Below, piece after piece: positions 44,678 to 55,840 of a stretch of DNA of 64,000 bases. Each line of letters begins with the position of its first letter. Positions within the stretch are counted from its first letter, which is position 1. The notes beneath the pieces are model-generated. The model worked only from the letters and a program-made list of their open reading frames with translations, did no database searches and was not told the DNA's origin. The position numbers and the translations under genes were made by a program. Source of the DNA: Polaribacter ponticola (GTDB lineage Bacteria; Bacteroidota; Bacteroidia; Flavobacteriales; Flavobacteriaceae); the NCBI RefSeq assembly GCF_026191475.2, contig NZ_JAOSLC020000003.1:1147001-1211000 (forward strand). The letters run 5' to 3'.

Positions 44678-44947
44678 ATGAGTAAAATAATGACGGTAGA
44701 CATTCTGTCTAGTATTAAAGGAGCAAAACCATCAGATTCGGTTAACAAATTATTCGATGTAATAAAGAATGCAAATTCAGCTAATAATAACTCTTTTAAT
44801 ATAAATCATAATAATGCTGTTTCTTTAAATGAATTAAGAGAAGACATTGCTATAGATAGTTCTAAAGCAGAAAAAGAAATTATTATTGAAAATTTCCCAA
44901 GAGAAAAAGATGGATATTTAGTAGTTGCTAAAGTGATAGAAGAATAA
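44678..44947 (+). CDS. gatC: short GatC-like subunit with an Asn-rich segment
   Basis: An 89-residue protein. The C-terminal third, ELREDIAIDSSKAEKEIIIE then NFPREKDGYLVVAKVIEE, matches the end of GatC (LRED, later DG[FY], V..V[LI]E), the part that wraps around GatA. The usual N-terminal helices (LA.LA.L.LS.EE) are absent; instead there is a short VDILSSIKGAKPSDSVNKLF and an Asn-rich stretch NANSANNNSFNINHNN (9 of 16 Asn). Location directly before gatA (1-base gap) supports the call. The Asn-rich segment may act as a second Asn sensor or as a flexible linker (inference). Confidence 0.6.
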   Translation: MSKIMTVDILSSIKGAKPSDSVNKLFDVIKNANSANNNSFNINHNNAVSLNELREDIAIDSSKAEKEIIIENFPREKDGYLVVAKVIEE

Positions 44948-44948
44948 T

Positions 44949-46349
44949 ATGGAATCGCAAATACATAAAATTCATCAACAATTGATGAACAAAGAAATTT
45001 CATGTACAAAATTAGTGCAAGAAAGGTTAGATTTATTAAAATCGAATACACACAATACGGTCAATTCACTTTTAGACACTTTGGCGTTAGGTTTAGCGGC
45101 AAAAGTAGATGCTAAAATTGCAAATGGACAAGAAATTGGCTTGTTAGAAGGAATACCGTTCGGAATTAAAGATGTGTACATGGTTCAAGGAACGTATACA
45201 ACAGCAAGTTCAGATTTGTTGAAGAAATATAAATCGCCTTATACGGCAACAGCTATTCAGAAATTATTAGATGCAGGTGCAATACCGTTAGTAAAAGAAA
45301 ATTGCGATTCTTTTGGACATGGTTCATCATCAGAAAATACCATTTTTGGAGCTGTTAAAAATGCAATAAATCCAGATTTAGTTTCTGGAGGTTCTAGTGG
45401 TGGTTCTGCGGTAAATGTAGCAAAAGACTTTACTGTATTTTCGATTGGTGGAGATACTGGTGGTTCTGTTCGTCAACCAGCAGGATATAATAAAATCTAC
45501 GGATTAAAACCAACATACGGAAGAATTTCTCGTTTTGGTTTAATGGCATATACTTCTTCTACAGATTGTGTTGGCCCAATAACAAAATCTATAGAAGATA
45601 TTAGGATTATTTTAAATGTAATGAGTGGTAAGGATATTAAAGATCAAACTACTTATCAATCTAAAACAATATCAGAACAAAATATTTTAAATGCTGATGG
45701 AATTAAAACCGTTGGATATTTTAAAAATTTCATTGAAACGGATGCAATTGATGTAAAAGTAAAAGCAGATTTTTTATCAGCAATTGAAAAAATAAAAGCC
45801 AAAGGAATTGAAGTTAAAGAGTTAGATTTCTTTGAATCGGATACCTTAGTTTCTACCTATTATACATTGGCAATGGCAGAAACGGCATCTAACTTATCTA
45901 GATTAGATGGTACCAATTACGGAAACAGAATAGAAGGTGCTAATTTAAAAGATACGTATTCTATAACAAGATCAGATAATTTCTCTGAAGAAACAAAACG
46001 TAGAATTGTTGGTGGTAATCAAGTATTATCTCAAGGTTTTTCTGATGAAATCTATTTAAAAGGATTGAATTTAAGAGATCAGATTTCTGAAAATTTTGAA
46101 AAAGATTTTAAAGAAGTCGATGTTATTTTATCACCAGTTACACCAAATTCACCACCAAAAATTGGCGATAGTTTAAAAGATCCATTAGCTATGTATTTGT
46201 CTGATGCGTATACGGTTGGGTTTAGTTTAGGACAATTACCAACGTTAACAGTGCCACAAGGAACAGAAACTGGTTTACAAATTACAGCCGCAAAAAATAA
46301 CGAAGAACTTGTATTGAAGTTTGCTAACTTCTTAAAACACACAATATAA
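44949..46349 (+). CDS. gatA: Asp/Glu-tRNA amidotransferase subunit A
   Basis: The glutaminase/amidase subunit of GatCAB, which releases ammonia to convert Asp-tRNA(Asn) or Glu-tRNA(Gln) into Asn- or Gln-tRNA. 466 residues with an amidase signature; the Ser-cisSer-Lys triad is visible as Lys74 in FGIKDVYM, Ser149 in SGGSSGGSA and Ser173 in GGDTGGSVRQPAG, with the normal spacing. KENCDSFGHGSSSENTIFGA is the usual substrate loop. ATG follows gatC by one base, and its TAA shares an A with the gatB-aspS ATG. Confidence 0.95.
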   Translation: MESQIHKIHQQLMNKEISCTKLVQERLDLLKSNTHNTVNSLLDTLALGLAAKVDAKIANGQEIGLLEGIPFGIKDVYMVQGTYTTASSDLLKKYKSPYTATAIQKLLDAGAIPLVKENCDSFGHGSSSENTIFGAVKNAINPDLVSGGSSGGSAVNVAKDFTVFSIGGDTGGSVRQPAGYNKIYGLKPTYGRISRFGLMAYTSSTDCVGPITKSIEDIRIILNVMSGKDIKDQTTYQSKTISEQNILNADGIKTVGYFKNFIETDAIDVKVKADFLSAIEKIKAKGIEVKELDFFESDTLVSTYYTLAMAETASNLSRLDGTNYGNRIEGANLKDTYSITRSDNFSEETKRRIVGGNQVLSQGFSDEIYLKGLNLRDQISENFEKDFKEVDVILSPVTPNSPPKIGDSLKDPLAMYLSDAYTVGFSLGQLPTLTVPQGTETGLQITAAKNNEELVLKFANFLKHTI

Positions 46350-49300
46350 TGGAACTAGATCAATTAAATAAATTGCTAAAAGCAAACGATTTAGAGTTAG
46401 TAATTGGGTTAGAAACTCACGTTCGATTAAACACAAAATCTAAGTTATTCTGTTCTTGTGCAAATCAAGAAATAGAGCAACCTAACCAGAATATTTGCTC
46501 TGTATGTACTGGACAAATGGGTGTTTTACCTTCAATAAATAAAGAAGCAATAACAAAAGCTATATATTTTGGTAAGGCAGTAAAATCTACTTTTAAAAAC
46601 GAAGTAATTTCTTGGGATCGTAAACATTATGAATATCCTGATAATCCGAAGAATATTCAAATTACACAGTTTCATAATCCTGTAATTCCTGATGGGCAAG
46701 TTTCTTGCTTTAGAAATGATGGAAGTCAATTTACAGTGAATTTAACCCAAGTTCATATTGAGGAAGATGCTGCAAAATTGATGCACGAAAAGAAAGTTTC
46801 TTTAGTAGATTTTAACAAAGCAGGTGTTCCGTTAATTGAAATAGTTACAGAACCTTGTATTCGAAATATAGAAGATGCTTCTATCTATGCGCAATACATT
46901 CAAAGAATTGTTCAGAATTTAAAAATATCTGAAGCTAATTTAGAAAAAGGGGAATTTAAAAGTGATGTTTCTGTATCACTTAGAAAAAAGCACACTTATG
47001 GATTAAATCCAAGAACAGAAATCAAAAATTTAAATTCGTTTAAGTTTATGGTTGATGCTTTAAAGGAAGAAATCGAAAAACAATTAAATTATTACATAGA
47101 AAATAAAGCTTTTAGACCAGACCAAACTACGGTTTTATGGGATGCTGATTTAAAGCAAACCAAAACAATGCGTAAAAAGGAATTTGAAGCAGATTATCGT
47201 TTTATTTCTGAGCCAGATTTACCTTTTGTAAGCATAAAAAATGTTGTAGAAAGTATTGATGTTGATATTAGTTCTTTACCTTTTGCTGTAGAATCTATTT
47301 TAATAAAAGGAAAAGTTTTACCACAAGATGCTAAGTTTTTTACAGCAAACTCACTTCGTTCTGAAACTTTTGTTGCCATTAATAATGTTTTAAAAGACCC
47401 TTCTTTTGTTGCAAAAACTTTGGTAAATAATATTGGAGCAGATGAATATACAGATATTCATGATGTTAATCATTTAATAGAAATTTTTCAGTTGTTTAAA
47501 GCTGAAAAAATTACTGCTGTTTTAGTACAGAATGCAATTATTCGCTACTTAAAAGACAGAAAGTTTGATTACAATAAGTATTTTGAAGAAAATACCATTT
47601 CTGAGGAAAAAATTAAATTGGCAGTCATAAAGGTAATTACAGAAAACGAAGTTATTGCAAATGATATTAAAAATGGAAACCAAGGTAAAGCTGGTATTCT
47701 TGTAGGTAAAGTAATAGGAATTATTGGAAAAGGTGCATCTGGAAAAGTAATTCGTCAGGAAATCTTATCTTCTCTTTCTGGGGATGAAACAAGATCCAAG
47801 ATTCAAGAATCAAGAAATCAGACAGATTTATCAAAAGACCCAAAGTCCAAAAATAAAAATGTAGAAGAAGAATTACAACAAGTTCCAATCATCATAAAAG
47901 AAGAGTATAGAACTCACAAAATATCAGATTTATCAGAAAAATCAATCAAAGAAGAAGTAACTTTATCTGGTTGGGTTTCTAGTGTAAGAGATCATGGAGA
48001 GTTAATTTTTATTGATTTACGTGATTCTAGCAATCAAATTTTTCAAGTTCGTTTAAGTAGAGAAACGTTTCCTAATTTAGATGAATTGGTAAAATTAAAA
48101 CCAGAAACTGTAATTATGGTGACTGGTATTGTGGTTCAAAGAAATGAAGATGATTATAATGCTGGTTTAAGAACTGGAAAATTAGAATTAGAAACTGCAG
48201 CATTAGAAATTTTAAATCTATCTAAAACATTGCCTTTTGAAATAAAAAGAGCAATGAAAACAAACGAAACTACTCGTTTTCAATACAAGTTTTTAGATCA
48301 TAGAAATGACGAAGTTCGCAAGGCAATTGTAAATCGTCATAAAGTAATAAAGTTATTACGTGATATTTTAGACGAAGAAGAATTTTTAGAAATAGAAACT
48401 CCGATTTTAACTGCAGGAACTGATGAAGGTGCAAGAGAATTTATTGTACCAACCAGAAAACAAGCAGGCTCTTTTTACACCTTACCACAAGCACCTCAAC
48501 AATTTAAGCAGATGCTAATGGTTGGTGGATTTGAGAAGTATTTCCAAATTGCTCGTTGTTTTAGAGATGAAGATTCTAGAGGTGATAGACAACCAGAATT
48601 TACACAATTAGATATTGAAATGGCATATGCAAGTATGCAGCAGATTATCGATTTAAACACCAAAATGTTTAATGAAATTGTACTAAAAATTTATGGTAAA
48701 AAATGGATTTTACATCCTTTTGAAGTCATCACTTATAAAAACGCGATGGATAAATACGGTTGTGACAGACCAGATTTACGTTATGGCTTACAAATGCAAG
48801 ACATTACAGAAATTGTAAGAGAAACTACTTTTCAAGTTTTCAGCAAACCAATTGATGATGGTGGAATTGTAAAATGTATTAAAGTTTCTGCAGAAGAACA
48901 AGGAAACAAACGTATGTCTAAAGGCCAGATTGAAAACTTAACTGCAATTGCACAACAAAACGGTTTAGGTGGTTTGGCATATATCATCGTAAATGAAAAT
49001 GATTTACAATCACCAATTATTAAGTTTTTAGGTGAAAAAATTGCAGCAAATATTATAAAAGCAACAGATGCTAAAATTGGTGATATTGTATTTTTCTCTG
49101 CTGCAGATTATGCAACTGCAAATAAAGCTTTAGATGCTGTGCGTCAAGAAATGGGACGTATTTTAAAGCTGATAAATCCGAAGGAATTAAGACCTGCTTG
49201 GGTTGTAGATTTCCCAATGTTTGAAAAAACAGATGAAGGCAGATGGACCTTTACACACAATCCTTTTTCTATGCCAGCAATCTACGATTTAGAAAAGCAC

Positions 49301-49687
49301 ATGACAGGTGAAGGAGAAGAGATAGGAACCATTATTGCACAGCAATACGATTTAATCTTAAACGGTTATGAAATTGGCGGAGGTTCTGTTCGTGCTCATA
49401 AAGCAGAAATCTTAGAAGCAACCTATAAAAATATGGGTTATAATAAAGAAGAGATGATGAAAAGTGTGGGAACCATGTATAAAGCTTTCCAATACGGAGC
49501 GCCACCTCATGGAGGAATTGCCTGGGGAGTTGATCGTTTAATGATGATTTTAGAAAAGAAAGCATCCATTAGAGAAGTAATGGCATTTCCTAAAACAGGT
49601 TCATCAGAAGATTTATTATTCAATGCTCCTTCTATTTTATCTGATAAAAAAGTAGAAGAAATGAATGTGAAAATTATGAGAAAGTAA
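46349..49687 (+). CDS. gatB-aspS: fused GatB and aspartyl-tRNA synthetase
   Basis: One 1112-residue chain. Residues 1 to about 490 are GatB, the kinase/transamidase subunit: LVIGLETHVRLNTKSKLFCS, YEYPDNPKNIQITQFHNPV, HIEEDAAKLMHE, FNKAGVPLIEIVTEPCIR, and a C-terminal YqeY-like helical part. A polar linker (about 490-525) leads to a complete bacterial-type AspRS: OB fold from about 530 (TLSGWVSSVRDHGELIFIDL), motif 2 near 732-757 (FQIARCFRDEDSRGD), the GAD insert, and motif 3 near 1055-1068 (GGIAWGVDRLMMIL). His549 in RDHG is the residue linked with non-discriminating AspRS (Leu in the E. coli enzyme), so charging of tRNA(Asn) with Asp is likely. With GatA and GatC this makes a covalent Asn transamidosome. 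Terminator follows. Confidence 0.93.
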   Translation: MELDQLNKLLKANDLELVIGLETHVRLNTKSKLFCSCANQEIEQPNQNICSVCTGQMGVLPSINKEAITKAIYFGKAVKSTFKNEVISWDRKHYEYPDNPKNIQITQFHNPVIPDGQVSCFRNDGSQFTVNLTQVHIEEDAAKLMHEKKVSLVDFNKAGVPLIEIVTEPCIRNIEDASIYAQYIQRIVQNLKISEANLEKGEFKSDVSVSLRKKHTYGLNPRTEIKNLNSFKFMVDALKEEIEKQLNYYIENKAFRPDQTTVLWDADLKQTKTMRKKEFEADYRFISEPDLPFVSIKNVVESIDVDISSLPFAVESILIKGKVLPQDAKFFTANSLRSETFVAINNVLKDPSFVAKTLVNNIGADEYTDIHDVNHLIEIFQLFKAEKITAVLVQNAIIRYLKDRKFDYNKYFEENTISEEKIKLAVIKVITENEVIANDIKNGNQGKAGILVGKVIGIIGKGASGKVIRQEILSSLSGDETRSKIQESRNQTDLSKDPKSKNKNVEEELQQVPIIIKEEYRTHKISDLSEKSIKEEVTLSGWVSSVRDHGELIFIDLRDSSNQIFQVRLSRETFPNLDELVKLKPETVIMVTGIVVQRNEDDYNAGLRTGKLELETAALEILNLSKTLPFEIKRAMKTNETTRFQYKFLDHRNDEVRKAIVNRHKVIKLLRDILDEEEFLEIETPILTAGTDEGAREFIVPTRKQAGSFYTLPQAPQQFKQMLMVGGFEKYFQIARCFRDEDSRGDRQPEFTQLDIEMAYASMQQIIDLNTKMFNEIVLKIYGKKWILHPFEVITYKNAMDKYGCDRPDLRYGLQMQDITEIVRETTFQVFSKPIDDGGIVKCIKVSAEEQGNKRMSKGQIENLTAIAQQNGLGGLAYIIVNENDLQSPIIKFLGEKIAANIIKATDAKIGDIVFFSAADYATANKALDAVRQEMGRILKLINPKELRPAWVVDFPMFEKTDEGRWTFTHNPFSMPAIYDLEKHMTGEGEEIGTIIAQQYDLILNGYEIGGGSVRAHKAEILEATYKNMGYNKEEMMKSVGTMYKAFQYGAPPHGGIAWGVDRLMMILEKKASIREVMAFPKTGSSEDLLFNAPSILSDKKVEEMNVKIMRK

Positions 49688-49713
49688 TTTTTCTTTCAAT
49701 TTTTTAAAAACAT

Positions 49714-49740
49714 AAAAATCTCGCAAATGCGAGATTTTTT
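49714..49740 (+). terminator. terminator of the gat-aspS operon
   Basis: AAAATCTCGC and GCGAGATTTT with a four-base loop, followed by a T run. Confidence 0.88.
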
Positions 49741-49778
49741 GTTTTATATTAGCTTAAAATCCCTATAAACACTATAAA

Positions 49779-49805
49779 TGACAGATAGGTGACACTTAAA
49801 TGACA
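49779..49805 (+). promoter_or_regulatory. three TGACA direct repeats at 11-bp period
   Basis: TGACA begins at 49779, 49790 and 49801, exactly one helical turn apart, upstream of a -7 box TACATTTG (49829-49836). Relative to a start near 49843 they span about -64 to -38, an activator position. Which protein binds is unknown. Confidence 0.55.
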
Positions 49806-49855
49806 TGTAAAAAACCAAGAGTTGTGCATACATTTGTATCATCAAAACAGCTAAA

Positions 49856-50413
49856 ATGAAACAGCAAACTATTAAAGAAAATTTATTGTATCAACGAAAG
49901 TTAAAAGGGTTTACTCAAGATCAACTTTCAGAAAAAACTACTGTGGGTGTTCGAACAATTCAAAGGATAGAAAAAGGTGTTGTTCAACCTCATTTACAAA
50001 CTGTAAAACTACTTGCTGCTGGTTTAAATATAGAAGTCGAAGACTTAATAGTTATAGACAACCCAAATGAAGAAAAGATTGATAGAAAATGGATGCTTAT
50101 ACTCCACTCTATACCTTTTTTAGGTTTAATTATTCCTTTTGGAAATATTATTTTTCCAGTTTTTCTCTGGATTCAAAAATCTAAAGACAATAAAACTTAC
50201 GACAAACACGGTAAAGCTATCATAAATTTCCATTTATCAATCAATATCTATTTTATTCTCTCATTATTACTATTCTTTCCGTTTCCTGGATTTAATTTCT
50301 TTTTAACAGGTGCAATTTTTCTATTTGGTATAATAACTACCATTATAAATATTATGTCTGCTACAAATACATCACAATACAAATACCCTCTTTCCATTTC
50401 CTTTTTAAAGTAG
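49856..50413 (+). CDS. XRE-type HTH protein with DUF4870 membrane domain
   Basis: A 185-residue protein: HTH at 9-60 (LLYQRKLKGFTQDQLSEKT, TVGVRTIQRIEKGVVQPHLQ), then a DUF4870-type membrane region with WMLILHSIPFLGLIIPFGNI, HGKAIINFHLSINIYFILSL and a third hydrophobic stretch. Such fusions are membrane-bound regulators in Bacteroidota; targets unknown. The upstream TGACA array may be its own site. A convergent or unrelated CPBP protease gene follows 73 bases later. Confidence 0.82.
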   Translation: MKQQTIKENLLYQRKLKGFTQDQLSEKTTVGVRTIQRIEKGVVQPHLQTVKLLAAGLNIEVEDLIVIDNPNEEKIDRKWMLILHSIPFLGLIIPFGNIIFPVFLWIQKSKDNKTYDKHGKAIINFHLSINIYFILSLLLFFPFPGFNFFLTGAIFLFGIITTIINIMSATNTSQYKYPLSISFLK

Positions 50414-50486
50414 AAACAAACACCTTAAAAGATACCCTTTATTAATATGAACTAAAATAATTAGTTCTAATAACACCTGCATCAAA

Positions 50487-51293
50487 ATGAAAGCAATAAT
50501 AAAAAAACATCCAATTTTAACGAAATACATTTTCAGTATTTTAATACTATTCATAGCTCTTTTTATTTCTGGCTTACTAAATAAAGGTGTTATAAAACAA
50601 TACTTCCCATATTCATCTGCAATCTGTCTTTTAATAGCTACTTGGGTTTTATTAAAATCTGACAATAAAAAGCTGAGTAGTTTTGGAATAGATTTTAAGA
50701 CTAAGAACTTAAAATTCTTTCCTTTAGGAATTTTAATCGGAGCCCTAGTATTTTTATTTGCTAAATATTTAAGAGCACTTTGTTTTGGAGAAACTTTGAG
50801 TTTAAGCACAACCTTTAACTATAAAAACATTTTAAATGGTTTTTACATAATGTTACCAATGGTTGCTGTAGAAGAATTTCTTTTTAGAGGATACTTATTT
50901 AAGAAAACTATAGAAGTAAGTTCCATTCTAAAAGCTAATATTGTGTTTTCTATCCTATTTATGCTAGTTCATGTTTTTGATAGCGGAGTAATTAATAGCG
51001 TTCCAATGATTATTTTTACCGTAATTACAATTCCAGTAGGCCATTTACTGTTTGCAACCTCTTTTTTAAAATCTAAATCGTTATATCTACCTATTGGTAT
51101 TCACTTAGGTAATAATTGGGGAACAAACCATTTAGTTCATAAATTAAATGATGGAAATAGCTTCTTTTATATTACAAATTCGGCTCGTTTTGATACTTGG
51201 CTTTCTTTTATCGTATTCATTTTACTATGGAATATATTTTATCTTTTAATAACATATATTATATGGAAATGGAAAGGATTTAACTATAATTAA
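50487..51293 (+). CDS. CPBP-family intramembrane metalloprotease
   Basis: A 268-residue polytopic protein with the Abi/CAAX-protease motifs: EEFLFRGYLFKK (EExxxR), MLVHVFDSG (His) and LPIGIHLGNNWGTN (HxxxN-like). Family members cleave within membranes; bacterial ones are linked to bacteriocin immunity or prenyl-protein processing, with most unassigned. About eight hydrophobic segments. No clear operon partner. Confidence 0.85.
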   Translation: MKAIIKKHPILTKYIFSILILFIALFISGLLNKGVIKQYFPYSSAICLLIATWVLLKSDNKKLSSFGIDFKTKNLKFFPLGILIGALVFLFAKYLRALCFGETLSLSTTFNYKNILNGFYIMLPMVAVEEFLFRGYLFKKTIEVSSILKANIVFSILFMLVHVFDSGVINSVPMIIFTVITIPVGHLLFATSFLKSKSLYLPIGIHLGNNWGTNHLVHKLNDGNSFFYITNSARFDTWLSFIVFILLWNIFYLLITYIIWKWKGFNYN

Positions 51294-51484
51294 ACAAAAT
51301 CCAAAATAGAAATATAACTTCTAAAGAGTTTTAATTAATTACAAACTTCAATTCTATATTAAAATTCTTAAAATCAAAAATAAAATCAATTTTAGACGAT
51401 TTAAGACACTTTTTTGTTTTTAACAAATGTTGATAATTTTAAAAGTTAATCGCTAAAAAAGGCTCAAATAAAATGATAAATTCG

Positions 51485-51492
51485 TAAATTTG
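51485..51492 (+). promoter_or_regulatory. -7 box of the gyrB promoter
   Basis: TAAATTTG fits TAnnTTTG; the ATG is 67 bases downstream. Confidence 0.5.
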
Positions 51493-51542
51493 AGATTAAG
51501 AACCTCATTTTATCAAGATGAGTTTCATCAACCTTAAAATAA

Positions 51543-53495
<1,953 letters not shown>

Positions 53496-53517
53496 TAAGC
53501 TAATTTTCATACAGATT

Positions 53518-53551
53518 ACACACACTTCTTTATAAGGAGTGTGTTTTTTTT
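53518..53551 (+). terminator. terminator of gyrB
   Basis: ACACACTTCTT with AAGGAGTGTGT (one G-U) around TATA, then T8. Confidence 0.85.
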
Positions 53552-53613
53552 ATATATTAGCTTATAATACCAAACTTAACTTTACACAAGTATTAACCTA
53601 AATCAACTACAAA

Positions 53614-54684
53614 ATGAAAAAGTTTATTTTAATTTTTATTAGCGTATTTGCCCTATCATTTAACACAAAAGCCCAGGATGGCTTCGAAAACATTTTATTG
53701 GCACCTTCTTCTGATTCTAACAAATTAATGCAAGCATATTTTGCTCCTGCAATGGAAGGATTTATATACTCAATGAATAACAGTTGGTATCATACAGCAA
53801 AAGTTCATAAAAAATTTGGTTTCGATCTTTCCATAGGATTAAGTGCTTCAATGGTACCAAGTGAAAAAGAAATGTTTAGTATTTCTGCTTTAGGCTTATC
53901 TAGTGCTTTAAGTACAAATGCTACTGAAGGCTCAACTTTTGCAGGACCAGATACACCAACAACATTTACCGTTTCTAAAACAGTAACAATTAACGATCCA
54001 ACTTCTCCTGCTAACGGGCAATCGAGAACAGTAACTGCTAATTTTGAGACACCAGGTGGTGTTACTGGAGACCTTCCATTAAATGCTGTTCCAGCACCTG
54101 TTGCTCAATTTAATTTAGGTTTACCATTTAAAATGGAAGCTATGGTACGTTTTTTTCCTGAAACAGATTTAGGAGACGATGGTGGCTCTGCTAAAATGCT
54201 TGGTCTTGGACTAAAGAAAGAAATTACAAGTTGGTTTGGCCCCTTAGATAAACTACCACTACATGTTTCTTTATTAGCAGCTTATACTTCTATGGATGTA
54301 AATTATGCTTTTGCTGATGTAAATTCTGGAAATTTCCAAATGGCAAATGCTGCAGCAGTTTTTGAGTTACGTTCTTATACAGCACAAGCAATAGCTTCTC
54401 TTAACTTTCCTTTTATAAATGTTTATGGAGGTCTTGGTTATAGTAGCGGTACATCTAAATTTAAAATGACCGGTAGTTATGAAGGTCAATTTACATATTC
54501 TGAAGGAGGATTAACATACACATACGAAGAGTCATTAACCCCACCAAATATGGAGTTTGATGCTAGTGGTTTTTCTACTACTGTTGGAGCAAGAATAAGC
54601 TTAGGCTTTTTCAAAATATTTGGTAGCTACACATTGCAAGAATACAATACTATTTCTGCAGGTATCGCAATTAGTATTAGGTAA
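53614..54684 (+). CDS. DUF6588-like outer-membrane beta-barrel protein
   Basis: A 356-residue exported protein: signal peptide (FISVFALSFNTKAQ), then amphipathic strands with regular Gly/aromatic alternation (FPFINVYGGLGYSSGTSKFK, ISLGFFKIFGSYTLQEYN) and a start DGFENILLAPSSDSNKLMQA that I associate with the DUF6588 group of Bacteroidota. Probably an outer-membrane barrel of unknown function. Monocistronic with terminator 25 bases later. Confidence 0.7.
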   Translation: MKKFILIFISVFALSFNTKAQDGFENILLAPSSDSNKLMQAYFAPAMEGFIYSMNNSWYHTAKVHKKFGFDLSIGLSASMVPSEKEMFSISALGLSSALSTNATEGSTFAGPDTPTTFTVSKTVTINDPTSPANGQSRTVTANFETPGGVTGDLPLNAVPAPVAQFNLGLPFKMEAMVRFFPETDLGDDGGSAKMLGLGLKKEITSWFGPLDKLPLHVSLLAAYTSMDVNYAFADVNSGNFQMANAAAVFELRSYTAQAIASLNFPFINVYGGLGYSSGTSKFKMTGSYEGQFTYSEGGLTYTYEESLTPPNMEFDASGFSTTVGARISLGFFKIFGSYTLQEYNTISAGIAISIR

Positions 54685-54708
54685 CTAATACTAAAATAGA
54701 ACAAAAAA

Positions 54709-54736
54709 AGACATCTAGTTTAGATGTCTTTTTTTT
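54709..54736 (+). terminator. terminator of the DUF6588-like gene
   Basis: AAGACATCTA with TAGATGTCTT around GTT, followed by six T. Confidence 0.85.
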
Positions 54737-54769
54737 GTTTTTAAAGAGTTAAATCTTAGCTTATTTTTG

Positions 54770-54777
54770 TATTTTTG
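54770..54777 (+). promoter_or_regulatory. -7 box of the mdh promoter
   Basis: TATTTTTG fits TAnnTTTG, 36 bases before the mdh ATG. Confidence 0.5.
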
Positions 54778-54813
54778 CTCCACTTTAAATTAACACAATT
54801 AAAAATATATTAT

Positions 54814-55740
54814 ATGAAAGTTACAGTTGTAGGAGCAGGTGCAGTAGGTGCAAGTTGTGCAGAATACATAGCAATTAAAGACTTCGCATCAGAAGTTGTT
54901 ATTCTAGACATTAAAGAAGGTTTTGCAGAAGGTAAAGCAATGGATTTAATGCAAACAGCATCATTAAATGGTTTTGACACTAAAATTACTGGTAGCACAA
55001 ACGATTATTCTAAAACTGCTGGTTCTGATGTATGTGTAATTACTTCTGGGATTCCTCGTAAACCAGGAATGACTCGCGAAGAGTTAATTGGTATAAATGC
55101 TGGTATTGTAAAAATGGTTTCTGCTAACTTAATAGAGCATTCTCCAAATACTATTATCATTGTTGTTTCTAATCCTATGGACACAATGACATATTTAGTT
55201 CATAAAACAACAAATTTACCAAAAAATAGAATTATTGGAATGGGTGGAGCATTAGATTCTGCACGTTTTAAATATAGATTAGCTGAAGCTTTAGGTGCAC
55301 CTATTTCTGATGTTGATGGAATGGTAATTGGTGGTCATTCTGATAAAGGAATGGTACCTTTAATTGGTAAAGCAGTAAGAAATAGTGTTGTTGTTTCAGA
55401 ATTTTTATCTGAAGAACGCATGGAGCAAGTAGTACAAGATACTAAAGTTGGTGGAGCTACACTTACAGGTTTATTAGGTACATCAGCTTGGTATGCACCA
55501 GGTGCAGCAGTTTCTGCAATGGTACAGGCAATTGCTTGTGATACTAAAAAAATATTCCCATGTTCTGCTTTATTAGATGGTGAATTTGGTTTAAACGATT
55601 TATCAATTGGTGTACCTTGTGTATTAGGTGCTAACGGAATTGAAAAAATAGTTGAAATCAGTTTAACTGATGCTGAAAAAGCAAAATTATCTGAATCTGC
55701 TGTTGGTGTTAAAGCTACTAACGGTTTATTAGAGTTATAA
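54814..55740 (+). CDS. mdh: malate dehydrogenase
   Basis: TCA-cycle enzyme oxidising malate to oxaloacetate with NAD. 308 residues from the ATG at 54814 (MKVTVVGAGAVGASCAEYIA); the frame runs 13 codons further up but across the promoter. Motifs are the Rossmann GAGAVGAS, ITSGIPRKPGMTREELIG (substrate Arg), VSNPMDTMTYL, RIIGMGGALDSARFKYRLAE (Arg, Asp) and VIGGHSDKGMVPL with the catalytic His. It belongs to the LDH-like MDH type common in Bacteroidota. Confidence 0.96.
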   Translation: MKVTVVGAGAVGASCAEYIAIKDFASEVVILDIKEGFAEGKAMDLMQTASLNGFDTKITGSTNDYSKTAGSDVCVITSGIPRKPGMTREELIGINAGIVKMVSANLIEHSPNTIIIVVSNPMDTMTYLVHKTTNLPKNRIIGMGGALDSARFKYRLAEALGAPISDVDGMVIGGHSDKGMVPLIGKAVRNSVVVSEFLSEERMEQVVQDTKVGGATLTGLLGTSAWYAPGAAVSAMVQAIACDTKKIFPCSALLDGEFGLNDLSIGVPCVLGANGIEKIVEISLTDAEKAKLSESAVGVKATNGLLEL

Positions 55741-55784
55741 TAAAAAGTATCTAGTTTTTAGTAATTAGATATTAGTAAATAGTA

Positions 55785-55813
55785 AAAATCCAACTCAAAA
55801 GAGTTGGATTTTC
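55785..55813. terminator. bidirectional terminator between mdh and fhs
   Basis: AAAATCCAACTC and GAGTTGGATTTT around AAAA, between convergent genes. Confidence 0.85.
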
Positions 55814-55840
55814 TATTTTTATCAAAACTCTTCTCTAAAT

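Noticed and set aside
49779..49805. Seed of a CRISPR array
   Set aside because: Five-base units with an 11-base period are far too short; no cas genes are present. No CRISPR array was seen anywhere in the window.
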